Below, piece by piece: positions 51,332 through 59,523 of a DNA stretch of 64,000 nt. The first letter of the stretch is position 1. The number at the start of each line of letters is the position of its first letter. Location: contig NZ_SRUZ01000009.1 of the NCBI RefSeq assembly GCF_004791165.1, forward strand, positions 88,873-152,872, in the 5' to 3' direction. Made by a program: the position numbers and the translations under genes. Under the pieces are notes generated by a model. That model had not been told where the DNA came from, did no database searches, and saw only the letters and a program-made list of their open reading frames with translations. Source of the stretch: Mesorhizobium sp. M8A.F.Ca.ET.218.01.1.1. Its GTDB lineage: Bacteria > Pseudomonadota > Alphaproteobacteria > Rhizobiales > Rhizobiaceae.

Positions 51332-51858
51332 CTATCTTATGGAACTTGCTAAGCGATAGGCCTCGACTGCCGGCTCGATCAGCCCGGGCTCTGGTGCAGG
51401 CGGAGCCACGGCCAGATCGTCGGGCAGATTTTCACATTGCGCCACGTGAACACGATGAAGCGCTTCAGGAACGGTATGGCCTGTGCCGCCTCGCCGGTTT
51501 CCCGCGCGCGATTCTTCGCGTCGTCAGGGATGAAGCGGTCAGCATAGACGACGGTGGTGCCGTGTTCGCCCTTGCGGACATGGCCGCCCAGCAATAGCGC
51601 CTGGCGGAAAGTCAGCCAGCCCTGGATGGGAAAGCCATGCTCGACGACCGCACCCCACAGGATCAGCACGTTGATCCCGGAATAGGCGCGGCCTGTCGCG
51701 GCATTGGCCGGCATAGCAAGGGGCGCTTGCGCCGCCGCCGTGCCCCAGGGCTGCACCCAGGGAAAGCGCCCTGCTTCCAGTTCGGCGATGATCTTGCTGG
51801 TGATATCGTCATAGAGGCTTGACCGGTCAGCGCCGGCGCGAGCGTAATGTCTGGACAT
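51332..51858 (-). pseudogene. ardC: ArdC antirestriction protein, frameshifted and truncated
   Basis: The N-terminal ~130 residues are ArdC (DUF1738, ssDNA-binding): DDITSKIIAELEAGRFPWVQPWG, MPANAATGRAYSGINVLILW, WLTFRQALLLGGHVRKGEHGTTVVYADRF. After FLKRFIVF a one-base deletion shifts the frame. The proper frame continues VAQCENLPDDLAVAPPAPEPGLIEPAVEA and then stops at 51332, where homologues (about 300 residues) go on into the metalloprotease-like domain. Both lesions should inactivate it. ArdC normally protects incoming plasmid DNA from restriction. Confidence 0.8.
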
Positions 51859-52020
51859 CGCGGTTCTCCGCGACGGGCGCCGGAGGCCTCTCCTCCAGCT
51901 CTCAACCCGTCACGGCAAACTGGTCCGTACTCTCACTCTAGACGGCGTTGCGGGGGCCTCCCGCAGAAGAGGGACGCTCTCGAATTTTGGGCAAAGGCGG
52001 TCCGCGCCAAATGCTTATTC

Positions 52021-54018
52021 CTACCGGACTGCGTGGCGGATGCGCTCGGTAAGCGTTTGTTCGACGTCGAAATAGCCTTCCCAGGCTTCCGGCAGCTGAG
52101 CCCGCGCGGCGGCGGCGAAAACATCGAAACCGTTGGCGCTTTCGCAGGAGGGCAACTCCTCCCAGCTGACGGGCACCGCACACCCCGCCCCCTCGCGTGC
52201 CCGAGTGGACCAGGGACAGATTGCAGTGGATCCCTGGCCGTTGCGTAGGTAATCGAGAAACATCCGGCCCTTGCGCTTGGCCTTGCTCATGTTGGCGACG
52301 AAGCGCGACGGATCTGTACGGGCCAGCAGTTCGGCGAAGTCTTGGCAGAAGCTCTTGACCTCGTCCCAGTCTGCCTCCGGGACGAGCGGCACGACCACAT
52401 GAACGCCCTTGCCGCCGGACAGCAACGGCCACGACTGCAGTCCAAGCGCTTCCAGGATGCCCCGAACGTCGAGGGCTGCCTGCTTGACGGCAGTGAAGCC
52501 CAAGCCCTCGTCGGGGTCGATGTCGAAGATCATGCGGTGTGGCAGATCCGGCTGCTGGCGCAGGCTTCCCCAGATGTGGAATTCGAGCACGTTCATCTGG
52601 ACGCCTGCGATCAGCCCAGCCAGGTCATCGATCCACAAGATCCGGCTTTCCTTCCCAGACATCTTCTCCAACTGGCCGTCATGGATGGCCTTGGGCATGC
52701 CTGGCAGTCTGTGTTTCTGAAAAAAGGTCTGTTGCAGGTCGCCGTCGGTATCGCGCACCAGCGACAGCGGCCGATCCTGTATGTGCGGCAGCATCTTCTC
52801 GGCGACCACGGCGTAGTAGGCGGCAAGCGTGGCCTTGGTCACCTTGGTCCCGGGATACATGACCTTGTCCGGATGCGTCAGCTTGACGCCGACAGCAACG
52901 GCGATCTCCTTGCCGATTCCCGGATCGAGATTGGGGGAGCCAAGAGTTGCCGGCGCCTTCGGCATTTCCATCACTACCTGGTCGGCTCGCTTATCTTCGC
53001 GCATGCCCTCAAAGCTTGGATGTCGCAAGCTGCCGTCCGGTGTCACTTCGGCATAGGTGACTTCGGCGACAAGCTCGGGCTTCACCCACCGGGCACGGCG
53101 GGCAATGTCTCTCGGAACGGAGGCGAAAGCCGGTTTCTCAAGATGGCGTTTCTCGAGCTTCGCGAGGATGTCCTTGCGCATAGCTGCGGTGAACCCAGTG
53201 CCGACGCGGCCGCGATAGATGAGCTTGCCATTGTCGTAAGTGCCGAGGATCAGCGAGGCCATGCCATGTCCTGTGTCACTTGGGCGATAGCCGCCGACAA
53301 CGAATTCCTGTCGCTTCGTGCACTTGATCTTGAGCCAACTCCCGGTGCGGTCGCCGACGTAGGAGCTGTCGGCGCGCTTGGCGATAACGCCTTCGTGGCC
53401 GCCCGCGCACATGGCGTCGAACACCCTTTTGCCCTGGTCGAGGATGTGGCTGGAGAATTGCAGGCTGTCTTCAGGGCGGCGCGACCCTAGCAGGGACTCA
53501 AGTCGCTCCTTGCGCTCAAGGAGCGGCTGGTTCGACAGATCTTCGCCATCGAATTCAAGCAGATCAAAGGCATAGAATTTGAGCGGCATACCCGCGGCAA
53601 TGCCGGTTTTCAGCATGGAGAAGTTCGTGCGGCCCTGGCTGTCGATGGCGACGATCTCACCGTCGATCAGCACCGCGCCCTTGGTCAGTCTCCGAAGCGG
53701 CGGCAGGATGACCTTGAACTGTCGGGTCCAGTCGTGGCCATTGCGGGTATAGACGACGACGTTCGAGCCGGAGATGGCGACTTGGGCACGATAGCCGTCG
53801 AACTTCATCTCGAAGAGCCAATCCCCGCCGACCGGTATGTGGTCTGTCAATGTGCAGAGCTGGAAGGACCGAAATCCCGGCAGCGGATGTCTAGGGATAG
53901 ATTCCGAGTCTCGGTGCCGTGTGCGCCTTTTGCTGATGCCGAGGGTGCCATCTACAGCCGACATGCGGAACTCGGATACATAGTCCGATTCAATACCCTG
54001 CCTGGGATTCGGTTCCAT
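52021..54018 (-). CDS. ligD: LigD, ATP-dependent DNA ligase with polymerase domain
   Basis: The 665-residue protein belongs to bacterial non-homologous end joining. The ligase domain has the nucleotidyl-lysine K72 in FEMKFDGYRAQ, then IDGEIVAID, FYAFDLLEFDGEDL and the C-terminal OB-fold part (YRGRVGTGFTAAMRKDILAKLEKR). The AEP polymerase/primase domain starts at about 400 (LTHPDKVMYPGTKVTKATLAAYY) with FDIDPDEGLGF near 497 and LLSGGKGVHVVVPLV. No N-terminal phosphoesterase domain is present, so order is LIG-POL. Ku is not in the window. The ATG at 54018 is provisional, as the first ~45 residues are unusual. Confidence 0.88.
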   Translation of the reverse strand: MEPNPRQGIESDYVSEFRMSAVDGTLGISKRRTRHRDSESIPRHPLPGFRSFQLCTLTDHIPVGGDWLFEMKFDGYRAQVAISGSNVVVYTRNGHDWTRQFKVILPPLRRLTKGAVLIDGEIVAIDSQGRTNFSMLKTGIAAGMPLKFYAFDLLEFDGEDLSNQPLLERKERLESLLGSRRPEDSLQFSSHILDQGKRVFDAMCAGGHEGVIAKRADSSYVGDRTGSWLKIKCTKRQEFVVGGYRPSDTGHGMASLILGTYDNGKLIYRGRVGTGFTAAMRKDILAKLEKRHLEKPAFASVPRDIARRARWVKPELVAEVTYAEVTPDGSLRHPSFEGMREDKRADQVVMEMPKAPATLGSPNLDPGIGKEIAVAVGVKLTHPDKVMYPGTKVTKATLAAYYAVVAEKMLPHIQDRPLSLVRDTDGDLQQTFFQKHRLPGMPKAIHDGQLEKMSGKESRILWIDDLAGLIAGVQMNVLEFHIWGSLRQQPDLPHRMIFDIDPDEGLGFTAVKQAALDVRGILEALGLQSWPLLSGGKGVHVVVPLVPEADWDEVKSFCQDFAELLARTDPSRFVANMSKAKRKGRMFLDYLRNGQGSTAICPWSTRAREGAGCAVPVSWEELPSCESANGFDVFAAAARAQLPEAWEGYFDVEQTLTERIRHAVR

Positions 54019-54053
54019 GTCCAAGCATCTCCGCGCCGGCGACCGTCGGCGCT

Positions 54054-54377
54054 CTAAGGAAGAACGGCGTATACGCCGCAGTCCTGCGCGCGTCCGCACC
54101 GCGGATCATTGTCGCACGTAGGACGGAGGAAATTCGCCCCCGCCGCGGGCGGTGAACGGGCCAGCCGTAGGAGCGTCAGCATAGCGCCGGCCGCAGGACG
54201 GGATGCGGGACCGACTGTCCCCGCCCGCGGTGGTCCGCATGTTTTGCGTCGAAGCCGACCGGCGGAGATCGCTCGCATTCCCGGTTCTCGACAGTCCGGC
54301 CGCTGATCGGCGACGATGCGATAGGATTGTCCAACCAGTGCCGAGTGGGCCTGGACGAATTCGATGAGGTCTTGCAT
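54054..54377 (-). CDS. Hypothetical protein between ligD and the zinc-ribbon gene
   Basis: The frame starts MQDLIEFVQAHSALVGQSYRIVADQRPD, protein-like and possibly helical, with GAGGGG upstream of the ATG. The last ~70 residues (Arg/Pro/Gly-rich) look like random GC-rich sequence. It may be a truncated gene, of which only the first 30 residues are original. It lies 11 bases after the zinc-ribbon gene, same strand. Confidence 0.35.
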   Translation of the reverse strand: MQDLIEFVQAHSALVGQSYRIVADQRPDCREPGMRAISAGRLRRKTCGPPRAGTVGPASRPAAGAMLTLLRLARSPPAAGANFLRPTCDNDPRCGRAQDCGVYAVLP

Positions 54378-54388
54378 CCGTTCGCCCC

Positions 54389-54850
54389 TCAATTGCGTGG
54401 CAGCTTGTGAATTTCCAGCCTGACAGGCCCTCCCCTGTCACAACTCGTGCAGAAGAGCGCTCGCTCGACCGAACTGAACAGAGCGCCTTTTCCATAGCGT
54501 TCGATGAGCCCGGCAGGCTTTACCGTCGCATGGTGCGAACAGGATCTGCACCAGGCCCGCAACACATGCCATTCGCGAAGATCGCCGAGCGCCACGTCGA
54601 GGCCCGCATGAACGCTACCATCAATGATGGCCTGCGGTGGGATCTTGACCTCGCCTGGTGTCAGGATTTTCTCCATCACATGCCGACTGTTGTAGTGGAT
54701 CAGCAACATGCCTGGCCGGCGCCGGATGGCAGCTTGCCAGGCTGCCTGACTCACCGTTGAATCGGGGGAACGCGAAATGGTTTCGGATAGGGCCTGCTCC
54801 TCTCGATCCCATACCTCGATCCGAAAATTGTCTTCCGCTGTTTTTGCCAT
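54389..54850 (-). CDS. Hypothetical zinc-ribbon protein
   Basis: The 153-residue protein has an N-terminal alpha/beta part (FRIEVWDREEQALSETISRSPDSTVSQAAWQAAIRRRPGMLLIHYNSRHVME) and a C-terminal zinc-ribbon-like module, with CRSC about residue 104 and CTSC about residue 137. The first part gives the look of a response to nucleic-acid-linked processes, but no family name is certain. It lies upstream of ligD in the same direction and may be in its transcript. Confidence 0.55.
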   Translation of the reverse strand: MAKTAEDNFRIEVWDREEQALSETISRSPDSTVSQAAWQAAIRRRPGMLLIHYNSRHVMEKILTPGEVKIPPQAIIDGSVHAGLDVALGDLREWHVLRAWCRSCSHHATVKPAGLIERYGKGALFSSVERALFCTSCDRGGPVRLEIHKLPRN

Positions 54851-54950
54851 AGCTTCGCCGGCCAGCGCGATTGACGCCGAGCCATGGTCCTTTTCTGCTT
54901 CAGATCACGCTGAAATAAGGAACATATTCCTCCCCCGTCAAGGGGCATGC

Positions 54951-54975
54951 TTGACACTTTGTTCTCTTTTTGTTC
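54951..54975 (+). promoter_or_regulatory. SOS-type promoter with LexA box, orphan
   Basis: TTGACA (54951-54956) is followed by GTTCTCTTTTTGTTC (54961-54975), which is exactly the alphaproteobacterial LexA box GTTC-N7-GTTC. The pattern resembles promoters of imuA-imuB-dnaE2 mutagenesis cassettes. Downstream only a 27-codon frame (MAIGGRGGIALC..., 54991 on) follows before the convergent MarR gene, so the regulated gene seems lost. Confidence 0.6.
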
Positions 54976-55068
54976 ACTATTGGCGGAAATGGCCATAGGA
55001 GGCAGAGGCGGCATTGCTCTATGTCAGTCGCAACTGCTTGCTGCCGACTGCACTGGTAGCTTCGGTGG

Positions 55069-55524
55069 TTAAGAGGATTCCGATTGGATCAGGCTTTCTA
55101 GCAGATCAAGCAGCCGGTCCTGCTGCTGGGCACCGTAGCGTTGCTCGATCGCCTCATAGATCGCGGCACGCTCAGGCGACAGGTCCTCGATCAGTGCCAG
55201 CCCGGCCGGACTGATGGCGATCAGTGCCCGACGCCCATCATCCTTTACCCTGTTGCGGGTGATGAACTGCCGCTCCTCCATCGCCTTGATGATGCGGGTC
55301 AAGCTAGGCGGCAAGATCGAGGCTCGATTGGCGAGTTCGGTTGCTTCGAGCGGCCCGGTTTCGGCAAGCACCCGCAGCACGCGCCATTGCTGCTCGGTGA
55401 TGTCGTGTCGGGCAAGCATCGGTCGAAAGTGCGCCATGATCACTTCACGGGCACGAAGCAGGGCCATTGGCAGGGAGCGTTTGGTTTCCGTTATTCGCAA
55501 GGAAGACTCCACGAAGGCGCGCAT
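55069..55524 (-). CDS. hpaR: HpaR, MarR-family repressor of homoprotocatechuate degradation
   Basis: The 151-residue regulator is a MarR protein: ESSLRITETKRSLPMALLRAREVIMAHFRPMLARHDITEQQWRVLRVLAETGPLEATELANRASILPPSLTRIIKAMEERQFI (winged helix) and DDGRRALIAISPAGLALIEDL (wing). Family knowledge: HpaR represses the hpa genes until the aromatic substrate binds. It diverges from hpaF with a shared promoter region. The ATG at 55524 fits the family; the frame is open to 55617. It carries a C-terminal dimer helix. Confidence 0.88.
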   Translation of the reverse strand: MRAFVESSLRITETKRSLPMALLRAREVIMAHFRPMLARHDITEQQWRVLRVLAETGPLEATELANRASILPPSLTRIIKAMEERQFITRNRVKDDGRRALIAISPAGLALIEDLSPERAAIYEAIEQRYGAQQQDRLLDLLESLIQSESS

Positions 55525-55610
55525 GAGCCCATTGGCAATCACCCGCGAACTCACAGCCAAGTTAGGATGTCGAGCGCACGGGAAAGGATGTTGACCCAAC
55601 TGCAAAGCAA

Positions 55611-55638
55611 TTGACAATACATCAACAAAATGTAATAC
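55611..55638 (+). promoter_or_regulatory. Promoter of the hpaFEDGH operon
   Basis: TTGACA and TAATAC are separated by 16 bases, close to a sigma-70 consensus. The AT-rich palindrome TTAATTAA (55644-55651) just after the -10 box is a possible HpaR operator covering the transcription start. Confidence 0.6.
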
Positions 55639-55683
55639 GCACGTTAATTAAAGACAGCGTATATGTCCGACTGGAGCGACAGC

Positions 55684-56070
55684 TTGCCGCACATGGTGAT
55701 CGACTATTCGGCGAATCTCGACGCCAGGGTCGACATGACGGAGCTCTGCGCTTTGGTCTCGCGGACAATCCTCGAAACCGGTCTGTTCGAGCCGGGCGCG
55801 GTCAGGGTGCGCGCCTTTCGCGCTGATGCTTATGCCATCGCCGACCGTCTGCCCGAGAACGGTTTCATCGACCTGAACTTCCGCATCGGCAAGGGCCGCA
55901 CTGACGAAGAGAAGAAACGCACCGGCGAAGCGATCTTCGCGGCAGTGTCCGAGCATCTCGCTTCATTGTTCACGACGCCGCATTTCGCGCTGTCGCTGGA
56001 GATCCGCGAGATCGACGCCGAACTGAGCTGGAAGAAGAATGCCATCCACCCGCGCCTGCGAGGCAAGTGA
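55684..56070 (+). CDS. hpaF: HpaF, 5-carboxymethyl-2-hydroxymuconate isomerase
   Basis: This enzyme of the homoprotocatechuate meta-cleavage pathway isomerises CHM with the N-terminal proline as catalytic base. The ATG at 55663 would put eight residues before that proline (MSDWSDSLPHMVIDYSANLD). The TTG at 55684, with TGGAG seven bases upstream, gives a protein starting Met-Pro-His-Met-Val-Ile-Asp-Tyr, so Pro1 is exposed after Met removal. I therefore choose TTG (128 residues, usual length). Other landmarks: FIDLNFRIGKGRTDEEKKR. First gene of the catabolic operon. Confidence 0.85.
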   Translation: MPHMVIDYSANLDARVDMTELCALVSRTILETGLFEPGAVRVRAFRADAYAIADRLPENGFIDLNFRIGKGRTDEEKKRTGEAIFAAVSEHLASLFTTPHFALSLEIREIDAELSWKKNAIHPRLRGK

Positions 56071-56100
56071 CAGGGCGTGGCAAGTGACAGGAAAGACCTC

Positions 56101-57615
56101 ATGGCTCTAGACGACAATCTGAAGAAGGCCGAGGCCTATCTCGACCGCTTCAAAAAGGGCGGCGTGCTCAACCAGATCGGCGGCGAGGCGGTACCCGCTG
56201 CCGACGGCTCGATCTATGAGACGATCTCGCCGATCGACCTGAAGCCGATCGCCACCGTTGCGCGCGGCAAGGCAGCCGATATCGACCGCGCCGCCAAGGC
56301 GGCGAAGGCGGCCTTTCGCGACTGGGCGGCGCTTGCCGGCGACGCCCGCAAGAAACTCCTGCACAAGATTGCCGACGCCATCGTCGCACGCGCCGAGGAG
56401 ATCGCCTTTGTCGAGTGCATGGACACCGGCCAGTCGCTGAAGTTCATGGCCAAGGCAGCGTTGCGTGGTGCCGAGAACTTCCGCTTCTACGCAGATCGCG
56501 CGCCCGAAGCGCGCGATGGCCGCACGATCCGCGCGCCGAACCAGGTCAACATGACCACGCGCGTGCCGATCGGCCCGGTCGGCGTCATCACGCCATGGAA
56601 TACGCCCTTCATGCTTTCGACGTGGAAGATCGCGCCGGCACTCGCCGCTGGCTGCACCATCGTCCACAAGCCGGCGGAACTGTCACCACTGACGGCGCGG
56701 CTGCTGGTCGAGATCGCCGAGCAAGCCGGCCTGCCCAAGGGCGTCTGGAACCTCGTCAACGGTTTTGGCGAGGATGCCGGCAAGGCGCTGACCGAACACC
56801 CTGACATCAAGGCGATCGGCTTCGTCGGCGAAAGCCGCACCGGCTCGATGATCATGAAGCAAGGCGCCGATACGCTGAAGCGCGTGCATTTCGAGCTTGG
56901 CGGCAAGAACCCGGTCATCGTCTTTGCCGACGCCGATCTGGAGCGCGCCGCCGACGCCGCCGTCTTCATGATCTACTCGCTGAACGGCGAGCGCTGCACC
57001 TCGTCTTCGCGCCTGCTGGTCGAGGAAAGCGTCTATGACAAGTTCACCGCGCTGGTGGCGGAGAAGGCAAGGCGCATCAAGATAGGCCATCCGCTCGACC
57101 CGGAAACCGTGGTCGGTCCGCTGATCCATCCGGTGCATGAGGAAAAGGTGTTGTCCTATATCGAGATCGGCAAGTCGGAAGGCGCCACGGTCGCTGCCGG
57201 CGGCGGCAAGTTCGATGGTCCTGGCGGCGGCTGCTATGTCAGCCCGACGCTGTTCACCGGCGCCAACAACCGCATGCGTATCGCCCAGGAAGAGATTTTT
57301 GGACCGGTGCTGACCGCCATCCCGTTCAAGGACGAGGCCGAGGCGCTGGCGCTGGCCAACGACACGCAGTACGGCCTGACCGGCTATCTCTGGACCTCGG
57401 ACGTCACCCGCGCCTTCCGCTTCACCGACGCGCTCGACGCCGGCATGATCTGGGTCAACTCAGAAAATGTGCGCCATCTGCCGACGCCGTTCGGCGGCGT
57501 CAAGAGTTCGGGCATCGGTCGCGACGGCGGTGACTGGTCGTTCGATTTCTACATGGAAACCAAGAACATCGCGTTCGCGACCGCGCCACACTCGATCCAG
57601 AAGCTCGGCGGCTGA
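56101..57615 (+). CDS. hpaE: HpaE, 5-carboxymethyl-2-hydroxymuconate semialdehyde dehydrogenase
   Basis: The 504-residue NAD-dependent aldehyde dehydrogenase oxidises the ring-cleavage product. Visible features: GVITPWNTPFMLSTWKIAPAL (cofactor-binding Asn), GFVGESRTGSMIM (NAD turn), the general base E265 in HFELGGKNPV and nucleophile C299 in GERCTSSSRL, and EEIFGPVLTAIPF. ATG 56101 (MALDDNLKK) follows AGGAAAG; the frame from 56077 is open. In operon with hpaF (30 bases) and hpaD (14 bases). Confidence 0.93.
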   Translation: MALDDNLKKAEAYLDRFKKGGVLNQIGGEAVPAADGSIYETISPIDLKPIATVARGKAADIDRAAKAAKAAFRDWAALAGDARKKLLHKIADAIVARAEEIAFVECMDTGQSLKFMAKAALRGAENFRFYADRAPEARDGRTIRAPNQVNMTTRVPIGPVGVITPWNTPFMLSTWKIAPALAAGCTIVHKPAELSPLTARLLVEIAEQAGLPKGVWNLVNGFGEDAGKALTEHPDIKAIGFVGESRTGSMIMKQGADTLKRVHFELGGKNPVIVFADADLERAADAAVFMIYSLNGERCTSSSRLLVEESVYDKFTALVAEKARRIKIGHPLDPETVVGPLIHPVHEEKVLSYIEIGKSEGATVAAGGGKFDGPGGGCYVSPTLFTGANNRMRIAQEEIFGPVLTAIPFKDEAEALALANDTQYGLTGYLWTSDVTRAFRFTDALDAGMIWVNSENVRHLPTPFGGVKSSGIGRDGGDWSFDFYMETKNIAFATAPHSIQKLGG

Positions 57616-57629
57616 CCGGAGACATCAAG

Positions 57630-58610
57630 ATGCCCTTGCCCACACCCAACCTCTACCCGGCCTTCAACATCGTGCGGCTGAGCCATGTCGAACTGGCAGT
57701 GACCGACCTCGCAAAATCACGCGCCTTCTATGTCGACACGCTCGGCCTGCAGGTGACCGACGAGAGCAAGGACGCGATCTATCTGCGCGCGCTGGAAGAG
57801 CGCGGCCACCATTGCATCGTGCTGCGGAAGGCTGCCAAGCCGGAAGCCCGCGACCTCGGCTTCAAGCTGTTCTCCGACGAGGATCTCGACAAGGCCGAGC
57901 ACTTCTTCAGAGGCAAAGGCCTGCCGGTGGAATGGGTCGAGCGGCCGTACCAGTCACGGACCTTCCGCACCCGCGACCCGCACGGCATTCCGCTGGAGTT
58001 CTACTCGAAGATGGAGCGGCTGCCGCCGATTCACCAGAAATACGCGCTCTACAAGGGCGTCAAGCCGTTGCGCATCGACCACTTCAACTGCTTCTCGCCC
58101 AACGTCGATGAATCGGTGGCGTTCTACAACGAGCTCGGCTTTCGTGTCACCGAGTACACCGAGGATGCCAGCAGTGGAAAACTGTGGGCGGCGTGGACGC
58201 ACCGCAAGGGTGGCGTCCACGACATCGCCTTCACCAACGGTGTCGGACCGCGCCTGCACCACCTCGCCTTCTGGGTGCCGACCCCGCTCAACATCATCGA
58301 TCTGCTCGACCTGATGGCGACGACCGGCTACCTCGCAAACATCGAGCGCGGTCCCGGCCGGCACGGCATTTCCAACGCCTTCTTCCTCTACATCCGCGAT
58401 CCCGACAATCACCGCATCGAGATCTATTGTTCGGACTACCAGACGGTCGATCCCGATCTGGAGCCGATCAAGTGGGACCTCAAGGATCCGCAGCGGCAGA
58501 CGCTGTGGGGCGCGCCGGCGCCCAAAAGCTGGTTCGAGGAAGGCAGCGTCTTTGCCGGTATCGAGCCGCGCCAGCCCGATCTCTCTGCCTCGCCGATCAT
58601 CGCGCCATGA
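57630..58610 (+). CDS. hpaD: HpaD, 3,4-dihydroxyphenylacetate 2,3-dioxygenase
   Basis: The 326-residue type I extradiol dioxygenase cleaves homoprotocatechuate. Two vicinal-oxygen-chelate modules are visible; the metal ligands in the second are H151 (IDHFNCFSP), H210 (RLHHLAFW) and E264 (NHRIEIYCSDY), spaced as in the Brevibacterium and Arthrobacter enzymes. The C-terminal lid is PKSWFEEGSVFAGIE. ACCGGAGA precedes the ATG. The first module (LSHVELAVTDLAKSRAFYVDTLGLQVTDE) has no metal site, as usual. Confidence 0.94.
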   Translation: MPLPTPNLYPAFNIVRLSHVELAVTDLAKSRAFYVDTLGLQVTDESKDAIYLRALEERGHHCIVLRKAAKPEARDLGFKLFSDEDLDKAEHFFRGKGLPVEWVERPYQSRTFRTRDPHGIPLEFYSKMERLPPIHQKYALYKGVKPLRIDHFNCFSPNVDESVAFYNELGFRVTEYTEDASSGKLWAAWTHRKGGVHDIAFTNGVGPRLHHLAFWVPTPLNIIDLLDLMATTGYLANIERGPGRHGISNAFFLYIRDPDNHRIEIYCSDYQTVDPDLEPIKWDLKDPQRQTLWGAPAPKSWFEEGSVFAGIEPRQPDLSASPIIAP

Positions 58611-58644
58611 CGATGGCTGGAACAGGCGTGATGGGGAAATCAGC

Positions 58645-59523
58645 ATGACGGCACAGGCACGGCTCGCCACCTTCACCGTCGGCGGCAAAAAGCGCTACGG
58701 CGCGATCACCGGCAAGGGCGTCGTCGACCTGTCGGCGCGCCATAGGCAGTGGCCGACATTGCGAGAAGTGATAGAGGCCGAAGCCTTGCAACATCTGGCG
58801 GAAGAGGCGGAGGCCTTTGCCGCCGACTTTTCCCTCGACGATATCGCTTACGACATTCCGGTCCCCTCCCCGGAAAAGATCATCTGCGTCGGCGTCAACT
58901 TTCCCGACCGCAACGAAGAGTACAAGGACGGCCAGGCGGCCCCCTCCAACCCGTCGCTGTTCATCCGCTTCCCGCGCTCCTTCGTCGGCCATGGCGCGCC
59001 GTTGGTACGGCCGCCGGAATCGTCGCAATTGGACTATGAGGGCGAGATCGTCATCGTCATCGGCAAGGCGGGCCGGCGGATCGCCGAGACGGAAGCGCTG
59101 AACCACATCGCAGCGCTTTCGCTCTGCAACGAAGGCACCATCCGCGACTGGGTTCGCCACGCCAAGTTCAACGTCACCCAGGGCAAGAATTTCGACCGCA
59201 CCGGCGCCATCGGCCCATGGCTGGTGCCCTACACCAGCGAGGCGCAGATCGCCGACATCGCGCTGACCACCCGCGTCAATGGCGAGCTGCGGCAACAGGA
59301 CCGCACCAGCCGCATGATCTTTTCCTTCCGCAAGATCATCAACTATGTCTCGACCTTCACCACGCTGGTGCCCGGCGACGTCATCGTCACCGGCACGCCG
59401 ACCGGCGCCGGCGCCCGTTTCGACCCGCCGATCTGGCTGAAGCCGGGCGACGTCATCGAGGTCGACGCAGACGGCATCGGCCTGCTTCGCAACGGCGTCG
59501 TCGACGAAGGGACAGCACGATGA
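58645..59523 (+). CDS. hpaG: HpaG, fumarylacetoacetate-hydrolase-family decarboxylase/isomerase
   Basis: The 292-residue FAH-family enzyme acts on the 5-oxopent-3-ene-1,2,5-tricarboxylate of this pathway. It has the FAH core: KIICVGVNFPDRNEEY, then LDYEGEIVIVIGKAGRRI with the metal-binding Glu pair, FDRTGAIGPWLV, and VIVTGTPTGAGARFDPPIWLKPGDVIEVDADGIG. Enteric HpaG is a fusion of two such domains (about 430 residues), whereas this is a single domain. ATG 58645 follows GGGGAA. Its stop overlaps the hpaH start (ATGA). Confidence 0.88.
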   Translation: MTAQARLATFTVGGKKRYGAITGKGVVDLSARHRQWPTLREVIEAEALQHLAEEAEAFAADFSLDDIAYDIPVPSPEKIICVGVNFPDRNEEYKDGQAAPSNPSLFIRFPRSFVGHGAPLVRPPESSQLDYEGEIVIVIGKAGRRIAETEALNHIAALSLCNEGTIRDWVRHAKFNVTQGKNFDRTGAIGPWLVPYTSEAQIADIALTTRVNGELRQQDRTSRMIFSFRKIINYVSTFTTLVPGDVIVTGTPTGAGARFDPPIWLKPGDVIEVDADGIGLLRNGVVDEGTAR

